A stretch of 54,615 nucleotides of DNA from Bradyrhizobium oropedii (GCF_020889685.1 NZ_JACMYO010000035.1:1-54615); one strand, 5' to 3'; shown: positions 11,749 through 20,179, counted from the first letter of the stretch. Notes: generated by a model from the sequence alone, not told the origin. Numbers and translations: made by a program.

Positions 11749-12105
11749 ATGAAACTCCACATCCTGATGTTGGCCATCCCGATTCTGCTTTCGAGCGCAC
11801 TGGCCGCCATGTCCAAGAGCAGCATCGGGCACAATGACGGCCCCTGGAATTCCGATCACATCGACGACCTGCCGACCGAGGTCCGGCAATACATCGCGGG
11901 GATTTGCCGAGGACCAGCCAGCGCCCAACACGACTTCGCAACCTATTCGCCTCGCGAGAAGCGCTGGCGGATCAACCTGGAATATCTCCGGTGCGATGGC
12001 GTCGGCGCGTTCCGTCGGGGCAACCAGTGCCTGGACGTGGACTTCGTTGAGGTCGGCTCGCGATTTCGCCCCGGCGCAAAGCAATTCAGGGATTGCGGCT
12101 TCTAG
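11749..12105 (+). CDS. small exported protein of unknown function
   Basis: 118 residues starting with a clear Sec signal peptide (MKLHILML followed by a hydrophobic run to about residue 21). The mature part is polar and has four cysteines, in GICRG, LRCDG, NQCLD and DCGF, enough for two disulfides in the periplasm. A strong AGGGAGG ribosome site six bases upstream fixes the ATG at 11749. I do not recognise the family. It lies between the rcn and chromate genes, divergent from rcnR and 239 bases before chrB, so a link to metal stress is possible but unproven. Confidence 0.7.
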   Translation: MKLHILMLAIPILLSSALAAMSKSSIGHNDGPWNSDHIDDLPTEVRQYIAGICRGPASAQHDFATYSPREKRWRINLEYLRCDGVGAFRRGNQCLDVDFVEVGSRFRPGAKQFRDCGF

Positions 12106-12240
12106 ATCGCAGCAATCGCGACAGTGTCTGTGTCTCGCGGCGAGCCTTGCGCTGCACCCGAGATATTGTTCCTAACCGCGCAGGTGAAATGTTCGTGACA
12201 GTGACCTGGACGTTTCGTCGATGACGGCGGCGCACTCAGG

Positions 12241-12269
12241 TTGACATCGATCGGCACAAGGTCTTAATT
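12241..12269 (+). promoter_or_regulatory. putative chrB promoter
   Basis: TTGACA at 12241-12246 is a perfect -35 hexamer. Seventeen bases later TTAATT (12264-12269) is a moderate -10, with shifted readings also possible. It lies about 75 bases before the chrB ATG in an otherwise featureless 239-base gap. Known ChrB proteins repress their own chromate operons, so autoregulation here is likely but no operator was identified. Confidence 0.4.
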
Positions 12270-12344
12270 CGAAGCACGGGGATGTGCGATCTCCCCGCGA
12301 GGCGACATGCCCAAGAATCGCGTCCTGTTCACCAAGGACGCACC

Positions 12345-13163
12345 ATGTCGTCATACACATCGATCTCATCAGAAAAATTGTCTCGTCTCATCGGCACCGC
12401 CAAGGCGCCGACCCTCGTCGACGTTCGTATCGATGAGGATTTCGCCGCCGACCCGCGTTTGATCCCGGGCGCTGTCAGGCACTCCCATCGCGACGTTCAG
12501 GACTGGGCTCCCGGCCTCACCGGCCAATCCGTGGTGATCGTCTGCCAGAAGGGACAGAAGCTCAGCGAAGGCGCCGCCGCCTGGCTCCGCTGCAACAACA
12601 TTGCGGCCGAAGTCCTCGAGGGCGGCCACCTCGCCTGGAAGGAAGCGGAGCTTCCGACGATTCCCGCCGACAAGATTCCGCAACGTGACGGACGGGGCCG
12701 TACCGTCTGGGTGACGCGATCGCGGCCGAAGATCGATCGCATCGCCTGTCCATGGCTGATCCGGCGCTTTGTCGATCCCGCGGCTGTGTTCCTGTTCGTC
12801 GCATCAGCGGAGGTCGAGGCCGTCGCCGAACGGTTCGACGCCACGCCGTTCGATATCGAGAACGTGTTCTGGAGCCATCGCGGCGAGCTCTGCACCCTTG
12901 ACGTGATGGTCAAGGAATTCGGCCTCTCGACGCCGGCGCTGGAGCGGCTCGCGACGATGGTGCGGGCGGCGGACACCGCGCGGCTCGAGCTCTCGCCGGA
13001 GGCGCCCGGGCTGCTTGCCGCCTCGCTCGGCCTGTCGCGGATGTTCGACGACGACCTCGAACAGTTGAGCGCCGGGATGCTGCTCTACGACGCCTTCTAT
13101 CGCTGGTGCCGCGATGCGACGAGGGAAACCCACAACTGGCCGACCAGCAAGGTGAAGCCGTGA
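12345..13163 (+). CDS. chrB: ChrB-type chromate resistance protein with N-terminal rhodanese domain
   Basis: 272 residues. Residues 1-105 form a rhodanese-like domain with the active-site loop VCQKGQK (Cys67). Residues about 118-265 form the ChrB domain, recognised by KIDRIACPWLIRRFVDP. ChrB proteins act as chromate-sensing regulators or accessory factors for ChrA; the rhodanese extension is the form annotated as sulfurtransferase/chromate resistance protein in many alphaproteobacteria. An AAGGA site six bases upstream supports the ATG at 12345. It heads a same-strand run that ends with a SOD and chrA, matching the chrB-chrA-chrC content of known chromate elements, although here chrA is last. 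Confidence 0.9.
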   Translation: MSSYTSISSEKLSRLIGTAKAPTLVDVRIDEDFAADPRLIPGAVRHSHRDVQDWAPGLTGQSVVIVCQKGQKLSEGAAAWLRCNNIAAEVLEGGHLAWKEAELPTIPADKIPQRDGRGRTVWVTRSRPKIDRIACPWLIRRFVDPAAVFLFVASAEVEAVAERFDATPFDIENVFWSHRGELCTLDVMVKEFGLSTPALERLATMVRAADTARLELSPEAPGLLAASLGLSRMFDDDLEQLSAGMLLYDAFYRWCRDATRETHNWPTSKVKP

Positions 13164-13185
13164 CGGCGATGACCGTCCGGTTCGG

Positions 13186-13210
13186 TGCGAGGATGCCTGG
13201 CATCCTCGCA
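13186..13210 (+). terminator. hairpin after chrB
   Basis: Perfect 11-bp stem (TGCGAGGATGC and complement) with a 3-base loop, 22 bases after the chrB stop, without a T tail. It may attenuate or separate chrB from the downstream small genes, which begin 106 bases later. Confidence 0.45.
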
Positions 13211-13316
13211 TCAACCTGCATCGCGGACGTCCAAGTGCGGCTGCCGGGCGTTATCTGAACTGACAGCCGCGCATCCGAAGAACCTGGGGCAGCACAACAC
13301 AACCAGGAGAACGACC

Positions 13317-13550
13317 ATGCAGAAGCGAAAACTCTTCCACCTCATCCTTGCGCTCGCGATCGCGGGCACCGCCGTGCCCGCCCGTGCCATGACGCAGGAC
13401 GAGTTGGTCGCGAAGCTTCAGGCCGCCGGCTACGCGAATGTCAGCGACGTCAAGTCGACGGCCGAGGGCATCACGGCGAAAGCGATGAAGAACGGCAAGC
13501 CGGTGCGGCTCGTGATCGACAGCAGCGGTCAGATCAAGGAGCAGGACTGA
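13317..13550 (+). CDS. small periplasmic PepSY-domain protein
   Basis: 77 residues: a Sec signal peptide ending near residue 24 (VPARA), then a single short PepSY-like domain with the typical alpha-beta pattern (ELVAKLQAAGY, then GITAKAMKNGKPVRLVID). PepSY domains are often peptidase-inhibitor-like or metal-stress-linked periplasmic modules. An AGGAGA ribosome site supports the ATG at 13317. It lies 153 bases after chrB and 43 bases before the next small exported protein, in the same orientation as the chromate genes. Its role in chromate or oxidative stress is inferred from position only. Confidence 0.78.
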   Translation: MQKRKLFHLILALAIAGTAVPARAMTQDELVAKLQAAGYANVSDVKSTAEGITAKAMKNGKPVRLVIDSSGQIKEQD

Positions 13551-13593
13551 GCCTCAGGGAAATCACAGCAACCGAAACAATCGAGGAACGATC

Positions 13594-13929
13594 ATGTCCA
13601 AATCAACATTCGCGCTGTGCGTCGCCCTGCTCTGGCCTGCCACGGCTCTCGCGGCGACAACCGACGGCAGCGAGCAGCAGGAAGCCGTCGTCACATTGGC
13701 CGAAGCAGCTGCCGTCCAACCGCCGGCGACCCAGACGCTGCGTGGCGTCGTCGACAGCGTCGACGAACGCAGCGACACGATCAGGGTACGCCTGTCTCCG
13801 GACCGAACGGAGCCGTTCAGGGTTCAGGACGGCCTGCTATTCAACGCCGTCCGCTTCGGCGATCCTGTCACGTTCTCGGTGCAGACCATCTCCGGATTCC
13901 AGACCATCGTCGGGCTCACGAAGGAATAG
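13594..13929 (+). CDS. small exported beta-barrel-like protein, possibly CusF/DUF1344-like
   Basis: 111 residues with a Sec signal peptide (cleavage after ALA near residue 20), a low-complexity Ala/Glu linker to about residue 45, and a compact beta-rich domain (TLRGVVDSVDERSDTIRVRL, then PFRVQDGLL, then DPVTFSVQ). The pattern suggests a five-stranded OB-like barrel as in CusF or DUF1344 proteins. The methionines and tryptophan that bind copper in CusF are not evident, so copper binding should not be assumed. It sits 43 bases after the PepSY gene and 45 bases before a 37-codon ORF in the chromate cluster. Confidence 0.7.
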   Translation: MSKSTFALCVALLWPATALAATTDGSEQQEAVVTLAEAAAVQPPATQTLRGVVDSVDERSDTIRVRLSPDRTEPFRVQDGLLFNAVRFGDPVTFSVQTISGFQTIVGLTKE

Positions 13930-13974
13930 AGCCGCGAGCTGAAGCATCACATGCAGGTTCAAGGGAGTAATCCA

Positions 13975-14088
13975 ATGCGAAACACGATTTCGGCGCTGAT
14001 CGGCACCGGCGCATGCTGCTTCGCCACAGGCGGAAGCGCGCCAAAGATCGACTGGCAGAGGTTCGCCGAGCGAGAGGCGCGCCGGTAA
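13975..14088 (+). CDS. 37-residue small protein in chromate cluster
   Basis: Short open frame beginning ATG at 13975 with an excellent AGGGAG ribosome site eight bases upstream, ending TAA at 14086-14088. The peptide has a short hydrophobic N-terminal stretch with a CC pair (ALIGTGACCFATG) and a charged C-terminal half (WQRFAEREARR). It may be a tiny membrane-anchored or lipoprotein-like product, or the remnant of a longer exported gene. Its position, in strict series between the OB-like gene and the SOD gene, and its ribosome site argue that it is translated. No family recognised. Confidence 0.5.
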   Translation: MRNTISALIGTGACCFATGGSAPKIDWQRFAEREARR

Positions 14089-14138
14089 TCGGCGCGCGAT
14101 GAGCATCAACGAGGCATTGTTCACATGTGGAGAGTCCG

Positions 14139-14858
14139 ATGACCATGAACACCGAGCGTCGAAATTTTATCGCAGGGGTCGGTGTGGCCGCAGCATCAAC
14201 AGCCGTGCTCGGCACCACTCAAGCCCTTGCCGAAGCCAACCCACAGACAGGAACCAAGGCCATGTCCTATCAGGCAAAGCCGATGCCGTTCGACCCCAAG
14301 TCGATCACCGGCATCTCGGAGAAGATACTCGTCAGCCACTACGAGAATAACTACGTCGGCGCAGTGAAGCGGCTCAACGCCATCGGCACGCAGCTGGCGG
14401 AACTCGACTTCGCCAAGGCGCCGAACTTCATGATCAACGGCCTGAAGCGCGAGGAACTGATCGCAGCGAATTCAATGATTCTGCATGAAGTCTATTTCGA
14501 CGGGCTGGGCGGCGCAGGCAAGCCGGGCGGCGCGCTCGCCGAAGCGATCGCGCGCGACTTCGGCAGCATGGAGCGCTGGCGGACTGAATTCGTGGCCATG
14601 GGCAAGGCGGAAGGCGGCGGTTCGGGTTGGGTGATTCTCGCCTACTCGCCGCGCGACAAGCGGCTCGTCAACCAGTGGGCCGCGGATCATACCACGACAC
14701 TCGCCGGCGGACGGCCGGTGCTGGTGCTCGATATGTATGAGCACGCCTATCACATGGACTTCGGTGCTGCCGCGGCCCGCTATGTCGACATCTACATGGA
14801 AGCCATCCGCTGGGACAACGCGGCAAGATTGTATGAACAATACTCGAAGGAAACCTGA
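14139..14858 (+). CDS. Tat-exported Fe/Mn-type superoxide dismutase (chrC-like)
   Basis: Dismutates superoxide, here probably in the periplasm. The 239 residues begin with a twin-arginine signal (TERRNFIAG followed by an Ala-rich hydrophobic run to about residue 32). The four metal ligands of the Fe/Mn SOD fold are in place: His67 (SHYENNY), His116 (LHEVYF), Asp198 and His202 (LDMYEHAYHMDFG). The second-sphere tryptophan of the usual DVWEHAYY motif is replaced (DMYEHAYH), marking it as a divergent branch. SOD genes called chrC accompany chrB and chrA in known chromate elements such as TnOtChr, where chromate reduction generates superoxide. Starts at 14139 and 14145 are both possible; a GTG at 14127 is less likely. 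Confidence 0.88.
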   Translation: MTMNTERRNFIAGVGVAAASTAVLGTTQALAEANPQTGTKAMSYQAKPMPFDPKSITGISEKILVSHYENNYVGAVKRLNAIGTQLAELDFAKAPNFMINGLKREELIAANSMILHEVYFDGLGGAGKPGGALAEAIARDFGSMERWRTEFVAMGKAEGGGSGWVILAYSPRDKRLVNQWAADHTTTLAGGRPVLVLDMYEHAYHMDFGAAAARYVDIYMEAIRWDNAARLYEQYSKET

Positions 14859-15021
14859 GGAGAGCCCGGTGAAGAAGGGAACGAACGAGGCGGCCTCATC
14901 AGCGCCAGGATGACGGCCGCCGCGGTGACGCCAACGGGACTGGGGCTTTCCGCTCACGGCATTCTTGAGCCCACCTCGGAGTCGCAATGAGAGGCACGGC
15001 TTCTGCTACGGAGGTTCGCAG

Positions 15022-16203
15022 GTGACCACACCAACAGATTCGCATCGCGGCCATTTGACAGAACTGGCGCGCTATTTCCTGCGCCTCGGCTTTCTCGGCT
15101 TCGGCGGACCGGTTGCGCTGGTCGGGCAGATGGAGCGGGAGTTGGTCGACGGCAAGAAGTGGCTGACCAAGGAGGAGATGAAGGAATCGATTGCCATCTG
15201 CCAATCGCTGCCGGGGCCGCTGGCGATCCAGGTCGGCATCTATGTGGCCTGGCTTCGCGGCGGCTTCTGGGGAGCCTGGATCGGTGGCTGGTGCTTCATC
15301 CTGCCCAACTTCGTCATCGTTGCCTCGCTCGGCGCTCTCTATGTCTATCTCGGCGACCTCCAGCCGGTGACCGCGATCTTCTACGGCGTCAGCCCGGCGG
15401 TGATCGCGCTCATCCTTCACTCCTGTTACCGGCTTGCCAAGCTCGGCATGGAAGACTGGCTGCAATGGGCGATCGCGGCCGTTTGCCTCGCCGTCACGGT
15501 GATCCTCCAGGCCGAGGTCGCCGTGCTGTTCATCGGTGCGGGGATCGTGGGCATTGCTTATTACGGCAACCTGCTCAAGCGGACTCCTGCCACCCTGCCG
15601 GGGATTGCCATCGTGCCGGCGATCGCCGGTCCGATCGCGCCGGTGGCGAGCGGATCCACACTCTCCAAGCTGCTGCTGTTCTTCCTCAAGGCCGGCTCGC
15701 TGACATTCGGCAGCGGGCTCGTCATCGTGCCGTTCCTCGAGCAAGGGCTCGTGCAGCAATACAATTGGCTCGACGAGCGGCAATTCCTGATCGCGGTCGC
15801 GATCGGCATGATCAGTCCGGGACCCGTAGTGATCACCGCGACGTTTGTCGGCTACCTCGTGGCGGGATTTTGGGGTTCGGTCGTCTCCACGATCGGCATC
15901 TTCCTGCCGTCGTTCCTGCTGGTGCTGATCGTTGCGCCACTGCTCGCACGGCATCGCGGAAACGCCAACGTTCAGGGCTTTGTGAAGGGCGCTTACGCAG
16001 CAGCGATCGGAACCATCCTCGGCGCGTGCATCCTGCTCGGCAAGATCGCGATCGGCGACTGGCTGACGGTGCTGATCGGGGTGATCTCGTTGGCCATCCT
16101 GTTCCGCTGGAAGGTGAGCAATCCGCTCTTGATTGCGGCTACCGCTGTCGTCGGTCTGATTGCGTATCCATGGCTGCAACCGGCGTGGGTGATGGTGCAC
16201 TGA
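15022..16203 (+). CDS. chrA: chromate efflux transporter ChrA
   Basis: Inner-membrane chromate exporter of the CHR family. At 393 residues it is the long form with two homologous CHR domains. The N-terminal half has FGGPVALVGQME (about 28-39) and SLPGPLAIQVG, while the C-terminal half repeats the pattern as TFGSGLVIVPFLEQG and ISPGPVVITATFVGYL. Ten or more hydrophobic segments are visible. The GTG at 15022 is chosen for its GGAGG site seven bases upstream and because family homology begins there. A TTG at 14965 would add a non-homologous tail. It follows the SOD gene by 163 bases in the same orientation. Confidence 0.93.
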   Translation: MTTPTDSHRGHLTELARYFLRLGFLGFGGPVALVGQMERELVDGKKWLTKEEMKESIAICQSLPGPLAIQVGIYVAWLRGGFWGAWIGGWCFILPNFVIVASLGALYVYLGDLQPVTAIFYGVSPAVIALILHSCYRLAKLGMEDWLQWAIAAVCLAVTVILQAEVAVLFIGAGIVGIAYYGNLLKRTPATLPGIAIVPAIAGPIAPVASGSTLSKLLLFFLKAGSLTFGSGLVIVPFLEQGLVQQYNWLDERQFLIAVAIGMISPGPVVITATFVGYLVAGFWGSVVSTIGIFLPSFLLVLIVAPLLARHRGNANVQGFVKGAYAAAIGTILGACILLGKIAIGDWLTVLIGVISLAILFRWKVSNPLLIAATAVVGLIAYPWLQPAWVMVH

Positions 16204-16333
16204 TCGGACGCACATCCCTCATCCGGCAGGCATGAGCCAGATCGGGCACACGGGCATTTGCCTGATGCATGGAACTGCCTTGCGACCCTCGCTATTGTCG
16301 TGGCCGCAAGTCCCCATGCATGGAGCCCGCGAG

Positions 16334-17308
16334 GTGCTGAAGCTGTACAGGTCGCCGACTTCTGATTGGCAGAGCATCGGCGCCGAATTGCCGTCCGACA
16401 TCATCTGGGTCGATCTGCTCGATCCCACGGACGACGAAAAGCAGTTCGTCGAGCGCGTGCTCGACATCCGCGTCCCCACCCAGAGATCATTGGGCCAGAT
16501 CGAGGCGTCCAGCCGCCTCGTCAGCGATCATGACCGGCTCTATCTGAGTTCGCCGGCGGTGCGGCTCGACGAGAACAACGAGGCCGAGATCACCAATATC
16601 GGCTTCGTGATCGGCCCAAAGGTGCTGGTCACGGTGCGGTTTGCGCCGCTCGCCACATTCGACGAGGTCATGAAGCGGATCGGCACCGACAAGAGCCTGC
16701 AGAACGGCATGTGCGTGTTCACCGCGCTGCTGGAAGCCATGGTCGATCGCGGCGCCGACGTGCTGGAGCAGCTTGGCGCCAAGACCGACAAACTGTCGCG
16801 CGGTGTGTTCAAGGGCGGCCTGGTACGGAGCAAGCGTCCGGTCCGCTCCAGCCGCAGGCTGCGTGAGGCGCTGGAGAATATCGGCGAGCTGGCCGATCGC
16901 CTGGCCAAGGCGCGCGACGTGCTGCTCGGCGTCGGGCGGGTCGCGAGCTTCGCCGACGACGTCGGCAATGAATCGATCACGTCCGCATCGAAGCGGCGGC
17001 TCGAGGCCGTGTCCAAGGATGTCGCTTCGCTCGGCGACTACGAGACGAGGCTGTCGGACAAGATCCAGCTGCTGCTGGACGCCGTGCTCGGCTTCATCAA
17101 CATCCAGCAGAACGACCTGTTCAAGATCCTGACCATCGTCTCGGTGGTCGGCGTACCCCCGACCATCCTGGTCGGGGTCTGGGGCATGAATTTCAAGGTG
17201 ATGCCGGAGCTCGGCTGGACGTTCGGCTATCCGCTGGCCTGCGCCGCGATCATCGCCAGCGGCCTGCTGCCGGTGCTCTGGTTCAAGCGGCGCGGCTGGT
17301 TCGACTAG
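16334..17308 (+). CDS. CorA-family divalent cation transporter
   Basis: Inner-membrane channel for Mg(II), Co(II) or Zn(II). The protein has a long acidic and helical cytoplasmic N-domain, a stalk helix, and two C-terminal membrane helices. The first of these ends in the signature GMNF (VWGMNFKVMPELGW, near residue 283), and the protein finishes with a basic tail (FKRRGWFD). CorA and ZntB cannot be separated from sequence alone. I place the start at GTG 16334: it has a GGAG site eight bases upstream and gives the family-typical start (LKLYR...WVDLLDPT). ATGs at 16316 and 16232 are alternatives. It lies downstream of chrA in the metal-resistance block. Confidence 0.88.
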   Translation: MLKLYRSPTSDWQSIGAELPSDIIWVDLLDPTDDEKQFVERVLDIRVPTQRSLGQIEASSRLVSDHDRLYLSSPAVRLDENNEAEITNIGFVIGPKVLVTVRFAPLATFDEVMKRIGTDKSLQNGMCVFTALLEAMVDRGADVLEQLGAKTDKLSRGVFKGGLVRSKRPVRSSRRLREALENIGELADRLAKARDVLLGVGRVASFADDVGNESITSASKRRLEAVSKDVASLGDYETRLSDKIQLLLDAVLGFINIQQNDLFKILTIVSVVGVPPTILVGVWGMNFKVMPELGWTFGYPLACAAIIASGLLPVLWFKRRGWFD

Positions 17309-17533
17309 GTGGCTGGCTCGGCGCTCCGCGCTTACACAAAGAGACCTTCAATGCTCTCGACAGGACGCACTGTAATGGAGCCACCGGCGGGGAGGGAGCC
17401 CGACGTGCCTGCTCACCTCACGTTGAAAGAGGCCGACGCAATTGACGTTGAGAACTCGACCTTGGCGACTTAAATGAAGTTGCCCCCAACCTTGCCGCGC
17501 TCGTCGGCTCATATCTTCGCAACGAGAGCACTC

Positions 17534-18251
17534 ATGCGACCTCACATCATCTGCCACATGGGCACGTCGATCGATGGCCGGCTTCATCCCAGCCGCTTCA
17601 CCAAGGCCGCCGCCGGTATCCCGGCCGACGTACTGCGTGGCCATTACGAGCGGATCCATGACGGATTCAATGCCGATGGCTGGATCATCGGCCGCGTCAC
17701 CATGAACGAGATGGCCAAGGGGACGGAGCGCCACATCGCCAACCCGCCGAAGCTGCCGCGCGAGGCGCATCTCGGCAACCGCGACGGCCGCAAGCTCGCT
17801 GTTGGCATCGATCCGTCGGGCCGCGTGCATTTCGGCAAGGACAATGTCGGCGGCGATCACGCCGTCGCGGTGCTCGGCGAACAGGTCTCCGACGCGCATC
17901 TCGCCGAGCTGCGCGAGGACGGCGCGTCCTACGTATTCGCCGGCCGCAAGGGCGACGATCTTCCCGGCGCGATGGCGCAGCTCGCCTCGCTGTTCGGCGC
18001 CAAGACGCTGCTGCTCGAAGGCGGCGGCGGCATCAATGGTGCGTTCCTCAAGCATTGGCTGATCGACGAGTTCAGCACATTGATCTTTCCTGCGGTCGAC
18101 GGCATCGCGGGATCGCAGAGCATCGTCGACTATCACGGCCCCCGACGGCGACCGCCCCGGCGCCGGGCAGTCGCTGCGGCTCACCCATTGCGAGACGCTG
18201 GAAGGCGGAATGGTCTGGCTGCGCCATGCGGTCGAGCGCGCACCGGGCTGA
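17534..18251 (+). pseudogene. RibD C-terminal/dihydrofolate reductase-family protein, frameshifted near the 3' end
   Basis: The frame opening at ATG 17534 encodes a pyrimidine-deaminase-reductase-like NADPH-binding protein (ICHMGTSIDGR at the start, WIIGRVTMNEM near residue 55, LLLEGGGGINGAFL near 160). After residues SIVDYHGP the family reading jumps frame at a run of five C (18139-18143). As written, translation continues as arginine-rich non-family sequence to 18316. With one C fewer it continues PDGDRPG, then LRLTHCETLEGGMVWLRHAV, and stops at 18251, giving 238 residues, normal for the family. Either a sequencing error in a homopolymer or a real disabling frameshift explains this. Substrate is unknown; it stands alone between corA and a convergent porin gene. 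Confidence 0.8.
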
Positions 18252-18284
18252 ACGCGCCCCGGAGATCGACGCAAAGCGCAACCC

Positions 18285-18322
18285 GGCTCGTCATGCGCGG
18301 CCTGATGCCGGCATGACGAGCC
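18285..18322. terminator. hairpin between RibD-like gene and porin
   Basis: Perfect 12-bp inverted repeat (GGCTCGTCATGC, 18285-18296, with its complement at 18311-18322) around a 14-base loop, between convergent genes. No T run. Likely a bidirectional terminator or small intergenic palindrome. Confidence 0.55.
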
Positions 18323-18343
18323 TGCGCTTCGCTCAGGCTGGCG

Positions 18344-19204
18344 TCAGAACCTGTAACTCAACGCGGCGCGGGCAACGCTGAACCTGTTGTCGCGGCTGGT
18401 GTTGTAGCGGATCTGGCTTTGCAGCGGATCGGTGCCCTGGAACGTCGCGGTGGTGCCGCTTGTGCCGAGATCGACGTAGAGATATTCGCCGCGCAGCGTC
18501 CAGTTGTTGGTGAAGGCATATTCGAGGCCGCCGCCGGCGGTCCAACCGACGCGGACGTCGGAACTGTCGCCCAGCCAAAGCCGAGACAGACCCGTGGAAA
18601 ACGCTGACGAATTGGCGATGTTGGTCTTCACCTCGCCGTAGGCGAGACCGCCTGTCGCATAGATCAGCAGGCGCTCAGCCGGCACAAAGCCGATGCGTCC
18701 CCGCACGGTCCCGAACCAGTCGATCTTGCTGGTGCTTTGAAAATCGTAGTTTCCAGTCACGGTGGTAAATCGCAGGCCGCCTCCGCCTCGACCATGAAAA
18801 CCACCGACATCGAAAACGGCGGTGGTGCTTCCGCTCCGGGAAGATTTCAAGTCGGCACTGTTGAAGTCGGCTTCTACACCGAGGACGACCTTGTCGATCT
18901 GATAATTGTATCCGACCAATCCACCCGCAGTGACGCCCGCCTGATTGCTGTCCGAAACGGGGACACGAACGACGTTGTCGGAGCCGACGATCGAAATGAC
19001 ATTGCTGCTGGTCGTGACATTCCCACCATCATACCAGCCTCCGCCCACATTCACGCCGGCGTAGAAGCCGGACCAGTTGAACGCGGGAGCCACCAATGGC
19101 GGAGCCTTGGTCCAGCTACGCTCCGGCAGGTCAGCGGCCCACGCCCCGCTTGCAAATCCCACAAATAAAGCCAGGCCAGCCCCAGCGATTGCAAAACCAC
19201 GCAT
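18344..19204 (-). CDS. Omp25/Omp31-type outer membrane beta-barrel protein
   Basis: 286 residues with a Sec signal peptide (cleavage after GAWA, about residue 23) followed by an ADLP mature start typical of rhizobial and brucellar Omp25/31 porin-like proteins. The WSGFYAGVNVGGGW segment, alternating hydrophobic strands, the LLIYATGGLAYG block and a C-terminal aromatic (ALSYRF) needed for BAM insertion all fit an eight-stranded barrel. The ATG at 19204 has an AAGGGA site six bases upstream; ATGs at 19210 and 19252 are in frame. It probably acts in envelope structure or small-solute permeability. Nearby genes give no functional link. Confidence 0.88.
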   Translation of the reverse strand: MRGFAIAGAGLALFVGFASGAWAADLPERSWTKAPPLVAPAFNWSGFYAGVNVGGGWYDGGNVTTSSNVISIVGSDNVVRVPVSDSNQAGVTAGGLVGYNYQIDKVVLGVEADFNSADLKSSRSGSTTAVFDVGGFHGRGGGGLRFTTVTGNYDFQSTSKIDWFGTVRGRIGFVPAERLLIYATGGLAYGEVKTNIANSSAFSTGLSRLWLGDSSDVRVGWTAGGGLEYAFTNNWTLRGEYLYVDLGTSGTTATFQGTDPLQSQIRYNTSRDNRFSVARAALSYRF

Positions 19205-19363
19205 TCCCATTCCCTTGCACTCGGAAAACCCGATTAACCTGAGGTTGTGCATTGAGGAAGAGGAGCGACCGCATGCCGCACTCGAACTTCGGCATTTGTC
19301 GCCATGTGTTGTGAATTCGCAACGACTCGAGTTCGCCGAGCGAACTTTGCCTGAGCAACGAGA

Positions 19364-20101
19364 TCAATCGGTCTCCCGCCGGTACCCGCTCCTGCATGCG
19401 GCGACAAAGAACGCGACGCCGCGCGCGACATGCTCGTCGAGCTCCGGGTCGAGCGCTTTCAGGTCGACCTCGAACAATGCCCGAAGCAGCATCGGCACCG
19501 CGATGATGTCGAGGAACATGCGCGCGGTGGTCGGCAGCTGCTCCGGCGTGAATGCCGGCAGCTTGCCGAGCTCGTCGGATTGCGTCAGGTCACGCAGCAG
19601 GTGAATGCCGAGCTCGGTGGCGAGCGCGCGCGCCCTGCGGTTGACGGTGGCGGCGAGATCCGGGAAGCGATGCGCCTCCGCGATGGCGAGCCGCATCAGG
19701 CCGATCCGGTCGGCGTCGAGACCCCAATGCAGCAGGGTCGAGGCGACGCTGGTGAGGCGTTCCTCCACCGTCACACCAAGCGGCGCGTCGGCCTTGAACT
19801 CCGCGATGCGTGACAGGATGTCCCGTGTCACCACCTCGGTGAACAGTGCGCGCTTGTCCTGGAAGCGCGCATAGATCGTGCGCTTGCCGGAGCGCGCGAC
19901 GTCCGCGATCTCGTCGATGCTGGCGCCTTCGAACCCGCGCTGCAGGAAGACCTTGCGCGCGGCATCGAGGATGCGCGCATCGACCTCGCCGGCCAACTCC
20001 TTCGGCGGCCGTCCGGCGCGCACCTCGATCGGCCTGGTCGCCGTCCCGGTCGCCGTCTTGATCTTGGGCGCCCGCGGCATCTTCAGGGTGCTGGTGGTCA
20101 T
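19364..20101 (-). CDS. TetR-family repressor of the adjacent emrAB efflux operon
   Basis: 245 residues. A basic, Thr/Ala-rich N-terminal arm of about 35 residues precedes the TetR helix-turn-helix (ILDAARKVFLQRGFEGASIDEIADVARSGKRTIYARFQDK, split here over residues about 44-85), and the rest is a helical ligand-binding domain with a C-terminal pattern like TetR_C. The ATG at 20101 is chosen since the region further upstream contains the divergent promoters and operators. It is transcribed away from emrA across a 204-base intergenic region carrying two matching operator sites, so it very likely controls both itself and the pump. Confidence 0.9.
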   Translation of the reverse strand: MTTSTLKMPRAPKIKTATGTATRPIEVRAGRPPKELAGEVDARILDAARKVFLQRGFEGASIDEIADVARSGKRTIYARFQDKRALFTEVVTRDILSRIAEFKADAPLGVTVEERLTSVASTLLHWGLDADRIGLMRLAIAEAHRFPDLAATVNRRARALATELGIHLLRDLTQSDELGKLPAFTPEQLPTTARMFLDIIAVPMLLRALFEVDLKALDPELDEHVARGVAFFVAACRSGYRRETD

Positions 20102-20148
20102 CGCCTTGACCCGGGTTCCATGAGCCGGTCGGACCGGCAACTTCGGGC

Positions 20149-20177
20149 AATATAGGCCTATCACATCTAGTTGTAAA
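20149..20177 (-). promoter_or_regulatory. tetR promoter
   Basis: Minus-strand TTTACA (20177-20172), a 17-base spacer and TATATT (20154-20149) form a near-consensus sigma-70 promoter. Its start point would be near 20142, giving a leader of about 40 bases. The distal TetR operator ends 2 bases from its -35 box. Confidence 0.65.
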
Positions 20178-20179
20178 TA

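Noticed and set aside
13594..13929. Copper chaperone CusF call for the small exported protein
   Set aside because: The size and beta pattern fit, but the Met/Trp copper ligands of CusF are not evident, so only a fold-level resemblance is stated.
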